Source: Brachybacterium ginsengisoli (GTDB lineage Bacteria; Actinomycetota; Actinomycetes; Actinomycetales; Dermabacteraceae). From it: a stretch of DNA of 64,000 nucleotides. The position numbers and the translations under genes are program-made. The stretch spans positions 3,224,001-3,288,000 of the forward strand of contig NZ_CP023564.1 of NCBI RefSeq assembly GCF_002407065.1, given 5' to 3'. The notes below the pieces were generated by a model. The model had not been told where the DNA came from, ran no database searches, and saw only the letters and a program-made list of their open reading frames with translations. The number at the start of each line of letters is the position of its first letter. Position 1 is the first letter of the stretch. Of this stretch, positions 55,719-63,966 are shown piece after piece.

Positions 55719-55770
55719 GATGGCACTGGCTGATGGCACTGGCCGATAGCACTGGCCGATAGCACTGGCT
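55719..55770. repeat. four 13-bp direct repeats upstream of the LacI gene
   Basis: Units GATGGCACTGGCT, GATGGCACTGGCC, GATAGCACTGGCC and GATAGCACTGGCT are exactly adjacent (55719, 55732, 55745, 55758). They fall in the 5' leader of the LacI gene, ending 12 bp before its ATG. A regulatory array or slippage product. Confidence 0.9.
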
Positions 55771-55834
55771 GGACAGATTACGCGGGAACGGCTTGCCTTC
55801 CGAACGCCACGGGCCTATCGTCGACCACCATGAG

Positions 55835-55857
55835 CGTTGCGCAACCGTTGCGCAACG
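55835..55857. promoter_or_regulatory. LacI-type operator, double TTGCGCAA palindrome
   Basis: Two GTTGCGCAAC palindromes (55836-55845 and 55847-55856), one base apart, form a larger palindrome. It is 44 bp upstream of the GATase gene. TTGCGCAA-type cores are typical LacI-family operators, so autoregulation plus operon repression by the divergent LacI protein is likely. Confidence 0.8.
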
Positions 55858-55900
55858 ATGATGGGGATCGGGCTGCCGGTCATTTCGAGGAGGAACACAC

Positions 55901-56665
55901 ATGGCGAAGGTGCTGTTGGCAGGAGAGTCGTGGGTCAGCGCGACCATCGATCACAAGGGGTACGACCCCTTCCCCCACACGCAGGTGCAGATCGGCTGCG
56001 CCCAGCTGCTCGAGGTGCTGCGGGCCGACGGGCACGACGTCACCCACCTGCGCTCCCATGACGTGGCGGAGTTCTTCCCCCTCACCCGTGAAGAGCTCGA
56101 CGTCTACGACGTCGTCCTGCTGTCGGACATCGGCGCGAACACCCTGCTGCTCCCGCCGCAGGTCTTCGACCAGGGCCGCCCGGCACCCAACCGTCTGCAC
56201 CTGCTGCGCGACTGGGTCCGCGACGGCGGCGGCCTGATGATGGCCGGCGGCTACCTCTCCTTCCAGGGCTTCGGCGCCAAGGCGAACTACGCCGGCACCG
56301 CTGTCGAAGAGGTCCTCCCGGTGACCATCCACCGCTGGGACGACCGCGTGGAGTCCCCGCAGGGCGTGCAGGGCGCGCTGACCGGCACGGACCACCCCGT
56401 CGTCGCCGGGCTCGACGAGACCTGGCCGATCCTCCTGGGCTACCAGGAGCTCGTCGCCACGGAGGACGCGATCGTGCTCGCCGAGATCGAGGGCCATCCG
56501 CTGCTCGCCGTCCGCACCGTCGGCGCAGGGCGCTCGCTCGCCTTCGCCTCGGACGTCTCCCCGCACTGGGCGCCGCAGGAGTTCATGGACTGGGACGGCT
56601 ATGGGAAGCTGTTCAGCCAGGCCATGACGTGGCTCGCGGCAGACGATTCGGACGAGGTGGCATGA
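55901..56665 (+). CDS. glutamine-amidotransferase-like (GATase1-like) protein
   Basis: The 254-residue protein begins MAKVLLAGESWVSATIDHKG, matching the putative glutamine amidotransferase family related to ThuA-like proteins. LRDWVRDGGGLMMAGGYLSF aligns with the nucleophile-elbow region, but a clear Cys in the G-x-C-x-G position is not visible, so amidotransferase activity is doubtful. AVRTVGAGRSLAFASDVSPH is the usual C-terminal segment. It is the first gene of the LacI-controlled operon; the role is unknown. Confidence 0.85.
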   Translation: MAKVLLAGESWVSATIDHKGYDPFPHTQVQIGCAQLLEVLRADGHDVTHLRSHDVAEFFPLTREELDVYDVVLLSDIGANTLLLPPQVFDQGRPAPNRLHLLRDWVRDGGGLMMAGGYLSFQGFGAKANYAGTAVEEVLPVTIHRWDDRVESPQGVQGALTGTDHPVVAGLDETWPILLGYQELVATEDAIVLAEIEGHPLLAVRTVGAGRSLAFASDVSPHWAPQEFMDWDGYGKLFSQAMTWLAADDSDEVA

Positions 56666-56666
56666 C

Positions 56667-57713
56667 ATGAACACCTCTGCGGACAACGTCGTCCACGATC
56701 GACCGCCCGTCGCGAGGACGGCCTCCGTCGGCATCTTCGTCCTGTTCACCGTGCTCGCGGGCATGCTCGGGCCGATGCAGTCCGCCGTCAACGGCCGCCT
56801 CGGCGCCGATCTCGGGGACGGTCACCTGGCGTCGATCATCTCCTTCGGCAGCGGCCTGCTGCTGATGCTCGTGATCATCCTTCCGCGGGCCTCGACCCGC
56901 AGCGCCTTCCTGAGCCTTCCCGGTCACCTCCGCCGCGGCACCATCCCGTGGCCGAACTTCTTCGCCGGACTGTGCGGCGCGGTGATCGTGCTGTCCGAGG
57001 GCATCTCCGTGGGGGCCCTGGGCGTCGCGACCTTCCAGACCGCTCTGATCTCCGGCATGGTCATCTCCGGGGTGGTCTGCGACCGCCTCGCGATCGGCGT
57101 CCAGTTCAAGCAGGCGCTGAGCGTCTTCCGGGTCATCGGGGCGGTGCTCGCCGTCGTCGCCACCGTGCTGGTGGTCTCCCCGAACTTCCAGACCCCTCAC
57201 GCCCTGGCGCTCGTCATCCTGCCCTTCGCCGGTGGTCTGCTCGCCGGCTGGCAGCCCGCCGGCAACTCGAACATCGGCACGCTCGCCGGGTCGATGCTGG
57301 TCTCGATCACCTGGAACTTCCTGATCGGCTTCGTGTTCCTCACGGCCGCGTTCCTCATCCGTCTGGTCGCCGGCCATGCGACCTTCGCCCTCCCCGACAC
57401 CTGGTGGATGTACCTGGGCGGCCCGCTCGGGCTCCTCTCGATCGCCCTCATGGCGATCCTGGTGAGCCGCCTGGGCCTGCTGCTCCTCGCGCTCGCCTCG
57501 ACCGCGGGCCAGCTCGTGGGCTCCATACTCATCGACTCGCTCATCCCCGGCATGGGCACCGTCCATGTCGTGACGGTCCTCGGTGCCCTGGTGGCGCTGT
57601 GCGCCTCGGCGATCGCCATGATCCCCTCGAAGCAGGTGCGCGACGAGGGCGGGGCACGGCAGATGACCGCGCACGACGGGCAGGAGCCGATCTCGCAGGA
57701 CGCCCGCCCATGA
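56667..57713 (+). CDS. DMT-superfamily YdcZ-type transporter
   Basis: The 348-residue protein has ten predicted membrane segments arranged as two five-helix YdcZ-like repeats, each with a GPMQSAVNGRLG or AGWQPAGNSNIG motif. It starts 1 bp after the GATase-like gene stop. YdcZ-type carriers have poorly known substrates; here the operon suggests import of a nucleoside-like or lactone substrate. It overlaps the next gene by 4 bp. Confidence 0.88.
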   Translation: MNTSADNVVHDRPPVARTASVGIFVLFTVLAGMLGPMQSAVNGRLGADLGDGHLASIISFGSGLLLMLVIILPRASTRSAFLSLPGHLRRGTIPWPNFFAGLCGAVIVLSEGISVGALGVATFQTALISGMVISGVVCDRLAIGVQFKQALSVFRVIGAVLAVVATVLVVSPNFQTPHALALVILPFAGGLLAGWQPAGNSNIGTLAGSMLVSITWNFLIGFVFLTAAFLIRLVAGHATFALPDTWWMYLGGPLGLLSIALMAILVSRLGLLLLALASTAGQLVGSILIDSLIPGMGTVHVVTVLGALVALCASAIAMIPSKQVRDEGGARQMTAHDGQEPISQDARP

Positions 57714-58780
57714 CGGAGCCGCAGCGCCCGGTGCAGACCGTGACGGGCCCCGTCGACGCCGCCGCGCTCGGCGTGGTCCTCCCCCACGAGCATCTGTTCA
57801 ACGACCTGAGCGGATGCCTCGTGGACCCCTCGTTCCCGTTCAGCAGCGTGCTGACGGATCGAACCATCGAACCGTCCCTGCAGTGGGCTCTCCGGCAGGA
57901 TCCCTACTGCAGCGCCGACAACGTCGCCCCGAAAGACCTCTCCGGGGTGCGCGGCGAGGCCCTCGCCTTCCAGGGCGTGGGAGGCGGCACGATCGTCGAC
58001 GCCACCGGCTCCGCCGCGATCGGCCGCTCCCCGGCCCACCTGGTGCGGCTGTCCCGGGAGACCGGGCTGCACGTGGTGATGTCCACCGGCGCCTATCTCG
58101 AGAAGTTCGAGGGCAGCCGCCTCACCTCCCACAGCGTCGAGGAGCTCGCGGAGCAGATACTCCGCGAGCTCCGCGACGGCGTGGGCGCTGAGGGCGAGGA
58201 CGACGTGGTCGTGCGTGCCGGCATGATCGGCGAGGTCGGCGTCTCGCCCGACTTCACACCGGGCGAGCGGACCAGCCTCCGGGCTGCGGCACTCGCCCAG
58301 CACGAGAGCCCCGGCACCGCGATGAACATCCACATGCCCGGCTGGCTGCGGCGCGGCGACGAGGTGCTGGACATCGCCGTGGGCGAGATGGGTGCTGACC
58401 CGGCGCAGATCTCCCTCGCCCACAGCGATCCCTCCGGCGCCGACCTCGACTACCAGCGCCGGCTGCTGGATCGCGGTGTCTGGCTCGAGTTCGACATGAT
58501 AGGCCTGGACATCTCGTTCCCCGGCGAGGGGGTCTCCCCCTCGATCACCGACACCGCGGACGCCGTGGCCCGCCTCATCGACCTCGGCTACGGCGACCAG
58601 ATCCTGCTCAGCCATGATCTGTTCCTCAAGCAGATGTGGAGCAGCCTGGGAGGAGGCGGATTCCTCCTCGTGCCCACCGTCTTCCTCGAGCTGCTGGTGG
58701 CGCGCGGAGTCGACCGCGCCCGGGCACAGCAGCTCATCACCACCAACCCCCAGCGCTACCTCGGAGGAGCACACTCGTGA
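57710..58780 (+). CDS. phosphotriesterase-family metal-dependent hydrolase
   Basis: The 356-residue amidohydrolase-fold protein has metal ligands His26 and His28 in LPHEHLFND, a Glu in the bridging position within GMIGEVGVS, NIHMPGW, SLAHSDPSGAD and Asp in LSHDLFLKQM. A Glu rather than a carbamylated Lys bridges the metals in some lactonase-like members. The reaction is unknown; a sugar-lactone or ester hydrolase preceding the coupled ribokinase is plausible. Stop and start overlap on both sides. Confidence 0.88.
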   Translation: MTEPQRPVQTVTGPVDAAALGVVLPHEHLFNDLSGCLVDPSFPFSSVLTDRTIEPSLQWALRQDPYCSADNVAPKDLSGVRGEALAFQGVGGGTIVDATGSAAIGRSPAHLVRLSRETGLHVVMSTGAYLEKFEGSRLTSHSVEELAEQILRELRDGVGAEGEDDVVVRAGMIGEVGVSPDFTPGERTSLRAAALAQHESPGTAMNIHMPGWLRRGDEVLDIAVGEMGADPAQISLAHSDPSGADLDYQRRLLDRGVWLEFDMIGLDISFPGEGVSPSITDTADAVARLIDLGYGDQILLSHDLFLKQMWSSLGGGGFLLVPTVFLELLVARGVDRARAQQLITTNPQRYLGGAHS

Positions 58781-59712
58781 CCGCGCAGAACCGCACCGGC
58801 GAGGGCCGGATCCTCGTCGTCGGCTCCGTCAACGTGGACCTCGTGCTCGGGGTGGCCCGGCACCCCCAGCCCGGCGAGACGATCGCCGGCACCGGGTCCC
58901 GTCGATCCCCAGGCGGCAAGGGCGCCAATCAGGCGTGCGCCGCCGCCCGACTCGGCGGTGACGTCCGCTTCGCAGGCCGCACCGGCGCCGGTCCCGACGC
59001 CGAACTCGCGCTCGCGCTGCTGCACAGCGCCGGGGCGGACCTGACCGCCGCGACCGAGATCCCCGACGAGGAGACCGGCCTGGCGGTGGTCACCGTCGAC
59101 GAGTCCGGAGAGAACAGCATCGTGATCATCGCCGGGGCGAACGGCTCCTGGACGCCGCAGGACGTCCAGGAGCTCCGGGCAGCCGTGGCGGAGAGCGACC
59201 TCGTCGTCTCCCAGGGAGAGATCCCTGCAGCCGCCGTGGATGAGCTGGCACGACTCTGCACCGACACCGGCACCCGGTTCCTGCTGAACCTGGCTCCCGT
59301 GATCGAGGTGGAGGAGGGCACGCTCACCGCCGCAGATCCGCTGGTCGTCAACGAGTCCGAGGGCCGCCTCGCGCTGTCCTCGCTGACGGGCGCCGAGGCG
59401 CCCGACGACGACATGGCCACCGTGCGGGGTCTCCGCGACGCAGGGATCCGCTCCGTCGTCATGACGCGCGGCGCGCGCGGTGCGATCCTGGCCGTCGATG
59501 CAGAGATCTCCGAGATCAGCTCGCCGGTCGTCCACTCCGTCGACACGACCGGCGCCGGCGACGCCTTCGTCGGGGCGCTCGCACTGGGCCTCGCCCGGGG
59601 CGAGAGCGCGGGCGAGGCCGGCCGACGGGCGGCGCGCGTCGGCGCGTTCGCGGTGACCCGGCACGGAGCGCAGCCGTCCTACCCGGGCCGGGAGGACGAG
59701 CTGCCGGAGTGA
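58777..59712 (+). CDS. ribokinase-type PfkB carbohydrate kinase
   Basis: The 311-residue protein uses a GTG start overlapping the upstream stop, with GGAGGA 5 bp away. VVGSVNVDLVLGVARHPQPG and GGKGANQACAAARLGG are ribokinase signatures, and TTGAGDAFVGALALGLA holds the catalytic Asp. It phosphorylates ribose or a related sugar released by the preceding hydrolase. Last gene of the LacI operon. Confidence 0.92.
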   Translation: MTAQNRTGEGRILVVGSVNVDLVLGVARHPQPGETIAGTGSRRSPGGKGANQACAAARLGGDVRFAGRTGAGPDAELALALLHSAGADLTAATEIPDEETGLAVVTVDESGENSIVIIAGANGSWTPQDVQELRAAVAESDLVVSQGEIPAAAVDELARLCTDTGTRFLLNLAPVIEVEEGTLTAADPLVVNESEGRLALSSLTGAEAPDDDMATVRGLRDAGIRSVVMTRGARGAILAVDAEISEISSPVVHSVDTTGAGDAFVGALALGLARGESAGEAGRRAARVGAFAVTRHGAQPSYPGREDELPE

Positions 59713-59753
59713 GGGGCCCGATCGTCGGCTGCAGCGGAGGAGATCGGACCCCT
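59712..59753 (+). terminator. stem-loop after the ribokinase operon
   Basis: AGGGGCCCGATC pairs with GATCGGACCCCT with one mismatch across an 18-nt loop, beginning at the ribokinase stop codon. Candidate operon terminator without T-tract. Confidence 0.5.
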
Positions 59754-59882
59754 GGCAGCTCGATCGAGCCCGGGTGCCGGACTCCGGGAATCGCTGGGGT
59801 CCCCGGCGCGTAGCACCTGGAGGTGGATCACTGCGGTGGCCGCCGACCACGCCACGACCCGCACCCTCGAGGAGCTCGAACC

Positions 59883-60608
59883 ATGCCGACGATCGCGATC
59901 ATCGGAGCCGGACCCCCGCTCGGCTGCGCCATCGGAAGGACGTTCGCCGAGAAGGGCGGCTTCGACGTGGCCCTGGTGGCGCGCGGAGAGGCGCAGCTCA
60001 GCGCCATGACCGAGGCGTTCGCTCGCGCAGGCATACAAGCCGCCGCCTTCCCGGCCGACGTCACCGACCGCCCCGCCCTGGAGGACGCGCTGTCGCAGGC
60101 GGAGCAGCGCTTCGGACCGATCGACGTCCTGGAGTACTCCCCCGCCCCGTCCCTGGCGGACCTGGCGCGGCACCCGCTGGTCTCCGCCGTGGACCTCACC
60201 GTCGAGGACGCGCTGCCCGCGCTCGAGACCAGCTTCTTCGGCGCGATCACCGCCATCGGCCAGGTGCTGCCCGGGATGCTCGAGCGGGGCAGCGGCACGA
60301 TCCTCGCCACCACCGGGGCGGGATCGGGGCCGATGGTCGTCCCGCAGGTCGCCAACGCGAACGTCGCGAACGCCGCCCTGCGCAACTGGCTCCTCTCCCT
60401 GCACGACTCCGTCACGGACCGCGGGGTGCACGTCGCCCACATCGCCCTCGGCGCACGCATCGGGAGCGGCCGGCCGGCCTCCGAGCCGGATGCGATCGCG
60501 GCGCTGTACTGGACCGCGCACCTCGAGCGGACCGCGCCGGAGATCTTCCACTACGACCTCGCCGATCCGTCCGACACCGAGCTCGCCGACAAGTTCCGGA
60601 CCAGCTGA
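59883..60608 (+). CDS. SDR-fold protein lacking the catalytic Tyr-x-x-x-Lys
   Basis: The 241-residue protein is read from ATG 59883 (MPTIAIIGAGPPLGCAIGRT). It keeps a Rossmann core with the glycine-rich turn GAGPPLG and an SDR-like ADVTDRPALEDAL segment. At the expected active site the sequence reads VVPQVANANVANAALRNW, with neither Tyr nor Lys in the YxxxK positions. It may bind NAD(P) without classical catalysis. The 229-bp gap after it (60609-60837) contains no supportable gene. Confidence 0.85.
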   Translation: MPTIAIIGAGPPLGCAIGRTFAEKGGFDVALVARGEAQLSAMTEAFARAGIQAAAFPADVTDRPALEDALSQAEQRFGPIDVLEYSPAPSLADLARHPLVSAVDLTVEDALPALETSFFGAITAIGQVLPGMLERGSGTILATTGAGSGPMVVPQVANANVANAALRNWLLSLHDSVTDRGVHVAHIALGARIGSGRPASEPDAIAALYWTAHLERTAPEIFHYDLADPSDTELADKFRTS

Positions 60609-60837
60609 CTCGACGCGGTGGAGGGCTCCGCCGGCCACGTGTACGTGACCTCCGTGAACACGGTGACGAACGCCCAGCTCACCCTCGGCGTGGCCATCCC
60701 CCGGGAGGATCTCGTCGATCGCGATGGCGGGCATGCCGGGGGAACCGCTCAGTGCACCGCTAGGGTGACCTCACCGTCCGGCAGGGACGGCAAGGGGCCG
60801 CATCCGGCGAGCTCCCGCCTGGTCCTCGAGGAGCGCC

Positions 60838-61257
60838 ATGTCCACCACACCGCAGCAGCCGTCACCTCCGCCGGCCCCTGCCACCTCGTCCGCGGCATCA
60901 GCTGCGTCCGCGCCGACGGCAGACGGCCCGGCGCTCCCGAGCAACCCGCTCGGCACCGCCTCGTTCGTGGCGGCGATCCTGATGTTCCTGTGGCGGCTGG
61001 CGTCACAGGCGCTGTGGCCGCTGGCCCCGGACGTCCTGCAGAGAATCAACCTGCCGTACTGGATGTTCAACCTGATCCTCCAGGCGCCCTCGGCACTCCT
61101 CGCCCTGGTCGCGACGGTCCTCGGCATCGTCGCCCTGACGCAGAAGGGTCGCCGCCGCACGATGGCCATCATCGGCACCACCCTCGGCGTCTCTGCGCTG
61201 GTGAACCTGGTCGCAGGCTGGATGGTGACCTTCCTGTCGAGCGCCCTGTTCTACTGA
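60838..61257 (+). CDS. small membrane protein with Pro/Ala-rich N-terminus
   Basis: The 139-residue protein has a disordered N-terminus (PQQPSPPPAPATSSAASAAS) and three hydrophobic segments (about 42-60, 80-100 and 110-137) containing VLGIVALTQKGRRRTMAIIG. This is the layout of DUF4190-like actinobacterial proteins. The function is unknown. Confidence 0.75.
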   Translation: MSTTPQQPSPPPAPATSSAASAASAPTADGPALPSNPLGTASFVAAILMFLWRLASQALWPLAPDVLQRINLPYWMFNLILQAPSALLALVATVLGIVALTQKGRRRTMAIIGTTLGVSALVNLVAGWMVTFLSSALFY

Positions 61258-61330
61258 CAGGTCGCGTCGCGCGGGCCAGCACGTCGGTCGGCAGCAAGCC
61301 GCCCTCCCCGCCCCAGCAGGCCTCACGCTC

Positions 61331-61393
61331 GACTGCCACCTGACGAACCAGATCACGGTCGACTTCGGGTTCGCCAGCCGGCAGCCGGCAGTC
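61331..61393. repeat. degenerate palindromic intergenic element, copy B
   Basis: The left arm GACTGCCACCTGACGAACC and the right arm beginning GGTTCGCCAG and ending CCGGCAGTC resemble copies A and C. A CCGGCAG duplication disrupts the right arm. The loop shares GATCACGGTCG with GATCGTGGTCG of copy A. It lies between convergent genes. Confidence 0.65.
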
Positions 61394-61462
61394 GGCGACG
61401 GAGCCGACGCGAACGGCGGGGTCGACGCGGCCGGTGGGCCAGACGACGCCGACGAGCGCGCC

Positions 61463-62065
61463 TCACCCCACCGCGAGCATCGCCGCGACAGCGACCATCG
61501 TCACCGCGACCACCCCGTCGAGCACCCGCCAGGATCTCGCGCTGGAGAGCACCCGGCCCAGCCCGCGCGCTCCGACGCCGAGCGCCGTGAACCAGATCGT
61601 GCTGCCCGCGAGCGCACCGAGGACGAACAGCCAGGCGCGGTCGCCGTGGGTGGAGGCGAAGGAGCCGAGCAGGAGAACGGTGTCGAGATAGACGTGAGGG
61701 TTCAGCCAGGTGATGGCGAGGGTCGTGGCGACCACGGCACCGAGCCCGCTCCCCCGCCCCGACCCGTCGACCTCGAGCGCTTCGCCGCCGCGCAGCGCCC
61801 GACGGGCTGCGAGCGCCGCGTAGCCGAGCAGGAAGGCGACGCCAGCCCAGCGGGCGGCGACGACCAGTCCGGGCACCGCCCTGACCAGGGCTCCGAGGCC
61901 GCCGGCTCCGGCGGAGATGAGCACGGCATCCGAGCCGATGCAGACGGCCACCACGGCGAGCACGTGCTCGCGCCGGATGCCCTGGCGGAGCACGAACACG
62001 TTCTGCGAGCCGATGGCGATGATGAGGGTGAGGCCGGCGAGGAGGCCGTGGAGCAGGGGTGTCAC
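61463..62065 (-). CDS. LysE/ArgO family amino-acid exporter
   Basis: The 200-residue protein uses a GTG start and has five to six membrane helices. IIAIGSQNVFVLRQGIRREH near residue 15 and WLNPHVYLDTVLLLGSFAST mid-protein are LysE/ArgO signatures. It exports basic amino acids (lysine, arginine). It is divergent from an ArgP/LysG-type regulator, the classical pairing. Confidence 0.93.
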   Translation of the reverse strand: MTPLLHGLLAGLTLIIAIGSQNVFVLRQGIRREHVLAVVAVCIGSDAVLISAGAGGLGALVRAVPGLVVAARWAGVAFLLGYAALAARRALRGGEALEVDGSGRGSGLGAVVATTLAITWLNPHVYLDTVLLLGSFASTHGDRAWLFVLGALAGSTIWFTALGVGARGLGRVLSSARSWRVLDGVVAVTMVAVAAMLAVG

Positions 62066-62150
62066 CTGGTCGACGGTAGGACCGCCGCCGATGAAGCACC
62101 AGCGAGCATTCCTGCATCACCTGAAGCAGAGCTTCATCTAGGATCCGGAC

Positions 62151-63047
62151 ATGCGCATCGATCCCTCCCTCGCCGAGACGCTCCGCCTCGTGGCCGAGGA
62201 GGGCACGCTCGAAGCCGCGGCCCGACGCCAGCACATGACCCCGTCGGCCGTGAGCCAGCGGCTGAAGCTGCTCGAGCAGCAGCTGGGCCAGCGTCTGCTG
62301 GTGCGGGCGAAGCCCGTGCGGCTCACCGCGCCCGGCGAGGTGGTGGTGCGCTTCGCGCGCGGCCAGGCTCTGCTCGAGCAGGAGGCGAGCGCGGCCCTGG
62401 GACTCGAGGCGCAGGGCGAGCATCCCCGGATCGGGATCGCCGTGAACTCGGACTCCCTGGCCACCTGGTTCGTGCCGGCCCTGGCCGAGTTCGCCCGCGA
62501 GCACGACGCCCAGCTGGAGCTGCAGCGCGAGGACCAGGACGAGACCGCGCGACTGCTCACCACCGGTTCCGCCCTCGCGGCGGTGACGTCCTCGCCGCAG
62601 GCCCCGCCGGGGTACCGCTCGCTGCGGCTGGGCAGCATCGTCTACGTCGCGGTCGCCTCCCCGGCCTGGAAGGAGCGCTGGGCGGGGCCGACGGGACAGG
62701 TCGATCAGGACGTCCTCTCACGGGCTCCGCGGATCGACTACGACGCGAGCGACGACCTGCAGGCCACGTGGCTGCGCCGGGCGGGAGTGGACCCTGCGCT
62801 CGCTCCACGGCATCTGGTCCCCTCCACGCATGAGCTGGCCGACGCGGTGGTGGCCGGGCTCGGCTGGGGGATGGTGCTGACGATGCAGGCCGAGCCGCTG
62901 CTCGCGAGCGGCGAGCTGGTGGATCTGGGCGGGGAGCCCGTGACCTCGGCGTTGTACTGGCAGGTGGCGAAGGCGCCGTCGGCGCTGCTGGAGGGGTTGA
63001 CCGAGGCCGTGCTGGCGACGGCGCGGCGGGAGCTGGAGCAGGCGTAG
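62151..63047 (+). CDS. argP: LysR family regulator ArgP/LysG
   Basis: The 298-residue protein has an N-terminal HTH (EEGTLEAAARRQHMTPSAVS, then QRLKLLEQQLGQRLLVR) and a LysR substrate domain. The TIGR03298-like ArgP pattern includes VNSDSLATWFVPALAEF. It senses lysine or arginine and activates the divergent LysE gene, whose start is 85 bp away. Confidence 0.92.
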   Translation: MRIDPSLAETLRLVAEEGTLEAAARRQHMTPSAVSQRLKLLEQQLGQRLLVRAKPVRLTAPGEVVVRFARGQALLEQEASAALGLEAQGEHPRIGIAVNSDSLATWFVPALAEFAREHDAQLELQREDQDETARLLTTGSALAAVTSSPQAPPGYRSLRLGSIVYVAVASPAWKERWAGPTGQVDQDVLSRAPRIDYDASDDLQATWLRRAGVDPALAPRHLVPSTHELADAVVAGLGWGMVLTMQAEPLLASGELVDLGGEPVTSALYWQVAKAPSALLEGLTEAVLATARRELEQA

Positions 63048-63101
63048 CGGCCGGCGGCCGGCGGCCGGGCAGCCGACGCCGCACGCCGGAGCGCGCGCCC
63101 A

Positions 63102-63154
63102 ACTGTCAGCTGACGAACCACACCGGGGGCGAATGTGGTTCGCCAGCTGACAGT
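63102..63154. repeat. long palindromic intergenic element, copy C
   Basis: A 21-bp stem with one mismatch (left ACTGTCAGCTGACGAACCAC..., right GGTTCGCCAGCTGACAGT) and an 11-nt loop. The right arm is identical to that of copy A at 37290-37309 and continues into the same GTCGACG flank. It lies between the convergent ArgP and GntR genes. Confidence 0.85.
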
Positions 63155-63214
63155 CGACGGCATCGACCCCGGGCGCTCGCGGCCAGGCCGGGACGGGGCA
63201 ACCGGGCGACGCCG

Positions 63215-63838
63215 TCAGTCACCCTGGAGGACGCCGACGACCCGCCGTTCAGCGCTCACCATGTGCTCGACCAGCAGCTCCGCGAGTCGCTCGGCGTCAC
63301 CGTCGGCGATCGCGTCGATGATCCTGCGATGGTCGCCATCACCCTGCTCGCGTCCGGAGGCGCTCTGGATGTTGTGCAGCGCGTAGGGCTGAGCCGCCGT
63401 GAGCAGCGAGCTGAGGAGCGCGGTCGTGCGCGGACGCTCCGAGAGCTCGTACAGGAGCGAGTGGAAGTCGAAGTTCGTGCGCAGCCACTCTGGTCCCTCG
63501 ACCGTCTCTTCCATGGCCGCGGCCAGGACTCGCAGGCGCTGGAGCGCCCGTCCCGTCGCACCGTCGATGACCGCCTGAGCGATGGTGGGCTCGATGGCGA
63601 TGCGCAGCGTATAGATCTCGGAGAGCTCGTCGGGCGTCAGAACCCGCACGGTCGCGCCGACGCCATCTCGGATGGTCACCAGCCCGCGCGCCTCGAGGAG
63701 ACGAAGGGCCTCGCGCACCGGGTTGCGGCTGACCGAGTACCGCTTCGCGAGCTCTTCCTGCACGAGCTGGTCACCTTCGCGGTAGGCGCCCTCTCGTATG
63801 GCCTCGGCGATTCTCATCGCGATCGCATCTGGCGTCAC
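63215..63838 (-). CDS. GntR family regulator, FCD subfamily
   Basis: The 207-residue protein uses GTG at 63838, chosen for the AGGAGAG ribosome site; upstream in-frame sequence is Arg-rich and not coding-like. The winged helix (MRIAEAIREGAYREGDQLVQ, then SVSRNPVREALRLLEARGLV) is followed by an FCD domain (TNFDFHSLLYELSERPRT; DHRRIIDAIADGD). An operator-like palindrome lies 103 bp upstream, towards whatever divergent gene starts beyond the window end. Confidence 0.9.
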   Translation of the reverse strand: MTPDAIAMRIAEAIREGAYREGDQLVQEELAKRYSVSRNPVREALRLLEARGLVTIRDGVGATVRVLTPDELSEIYTLRIAIEPTIAQAVIDGATGRALQRLRVLAAAMEETVEGPEWLRTNFDFHSLLYELSERPRTTALLSSLLTAAQPYALHNIQSASGREQGDGDHRRIIDAIADGDAERLAELLVEHMVSAERRVVGVLQGD

Positions 63839-63940
63839 TGGCGCTCTCCTGCTCCGGGTCGCATCGGTCCTGTCCCCGTCGAGATCCAGCGGGGAGCGAC
63901 ACCGGAAGTGTAGTGCTGGGACCCGCACTGCACACCGCCC

Positions 63941-63966
63941 TGCGGACATTGTCCGCAGTGTCCGCA
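63941..63966. promoter_or_regulatory. TGCGGACA palindrome with extra half-site, candidate GntR operator
   Basis: TGCGGACA-T-TGTCCGCA is a perfect palindrome (63941-63957), followed by a third TGTCCGCA half-site at 63959-63966. It is upstream of the GntR gene and probably serves it and a rightward gene outside the window. Confidence 0.6.

Noticed and set aside
60615-60760. Coding-like plus frame HVYVTSVNTVTNAQLTLGVA after the SDR gene
   Set aside because: No start, no ribosome site, no family match; a remnant is possible but cannot be supported.
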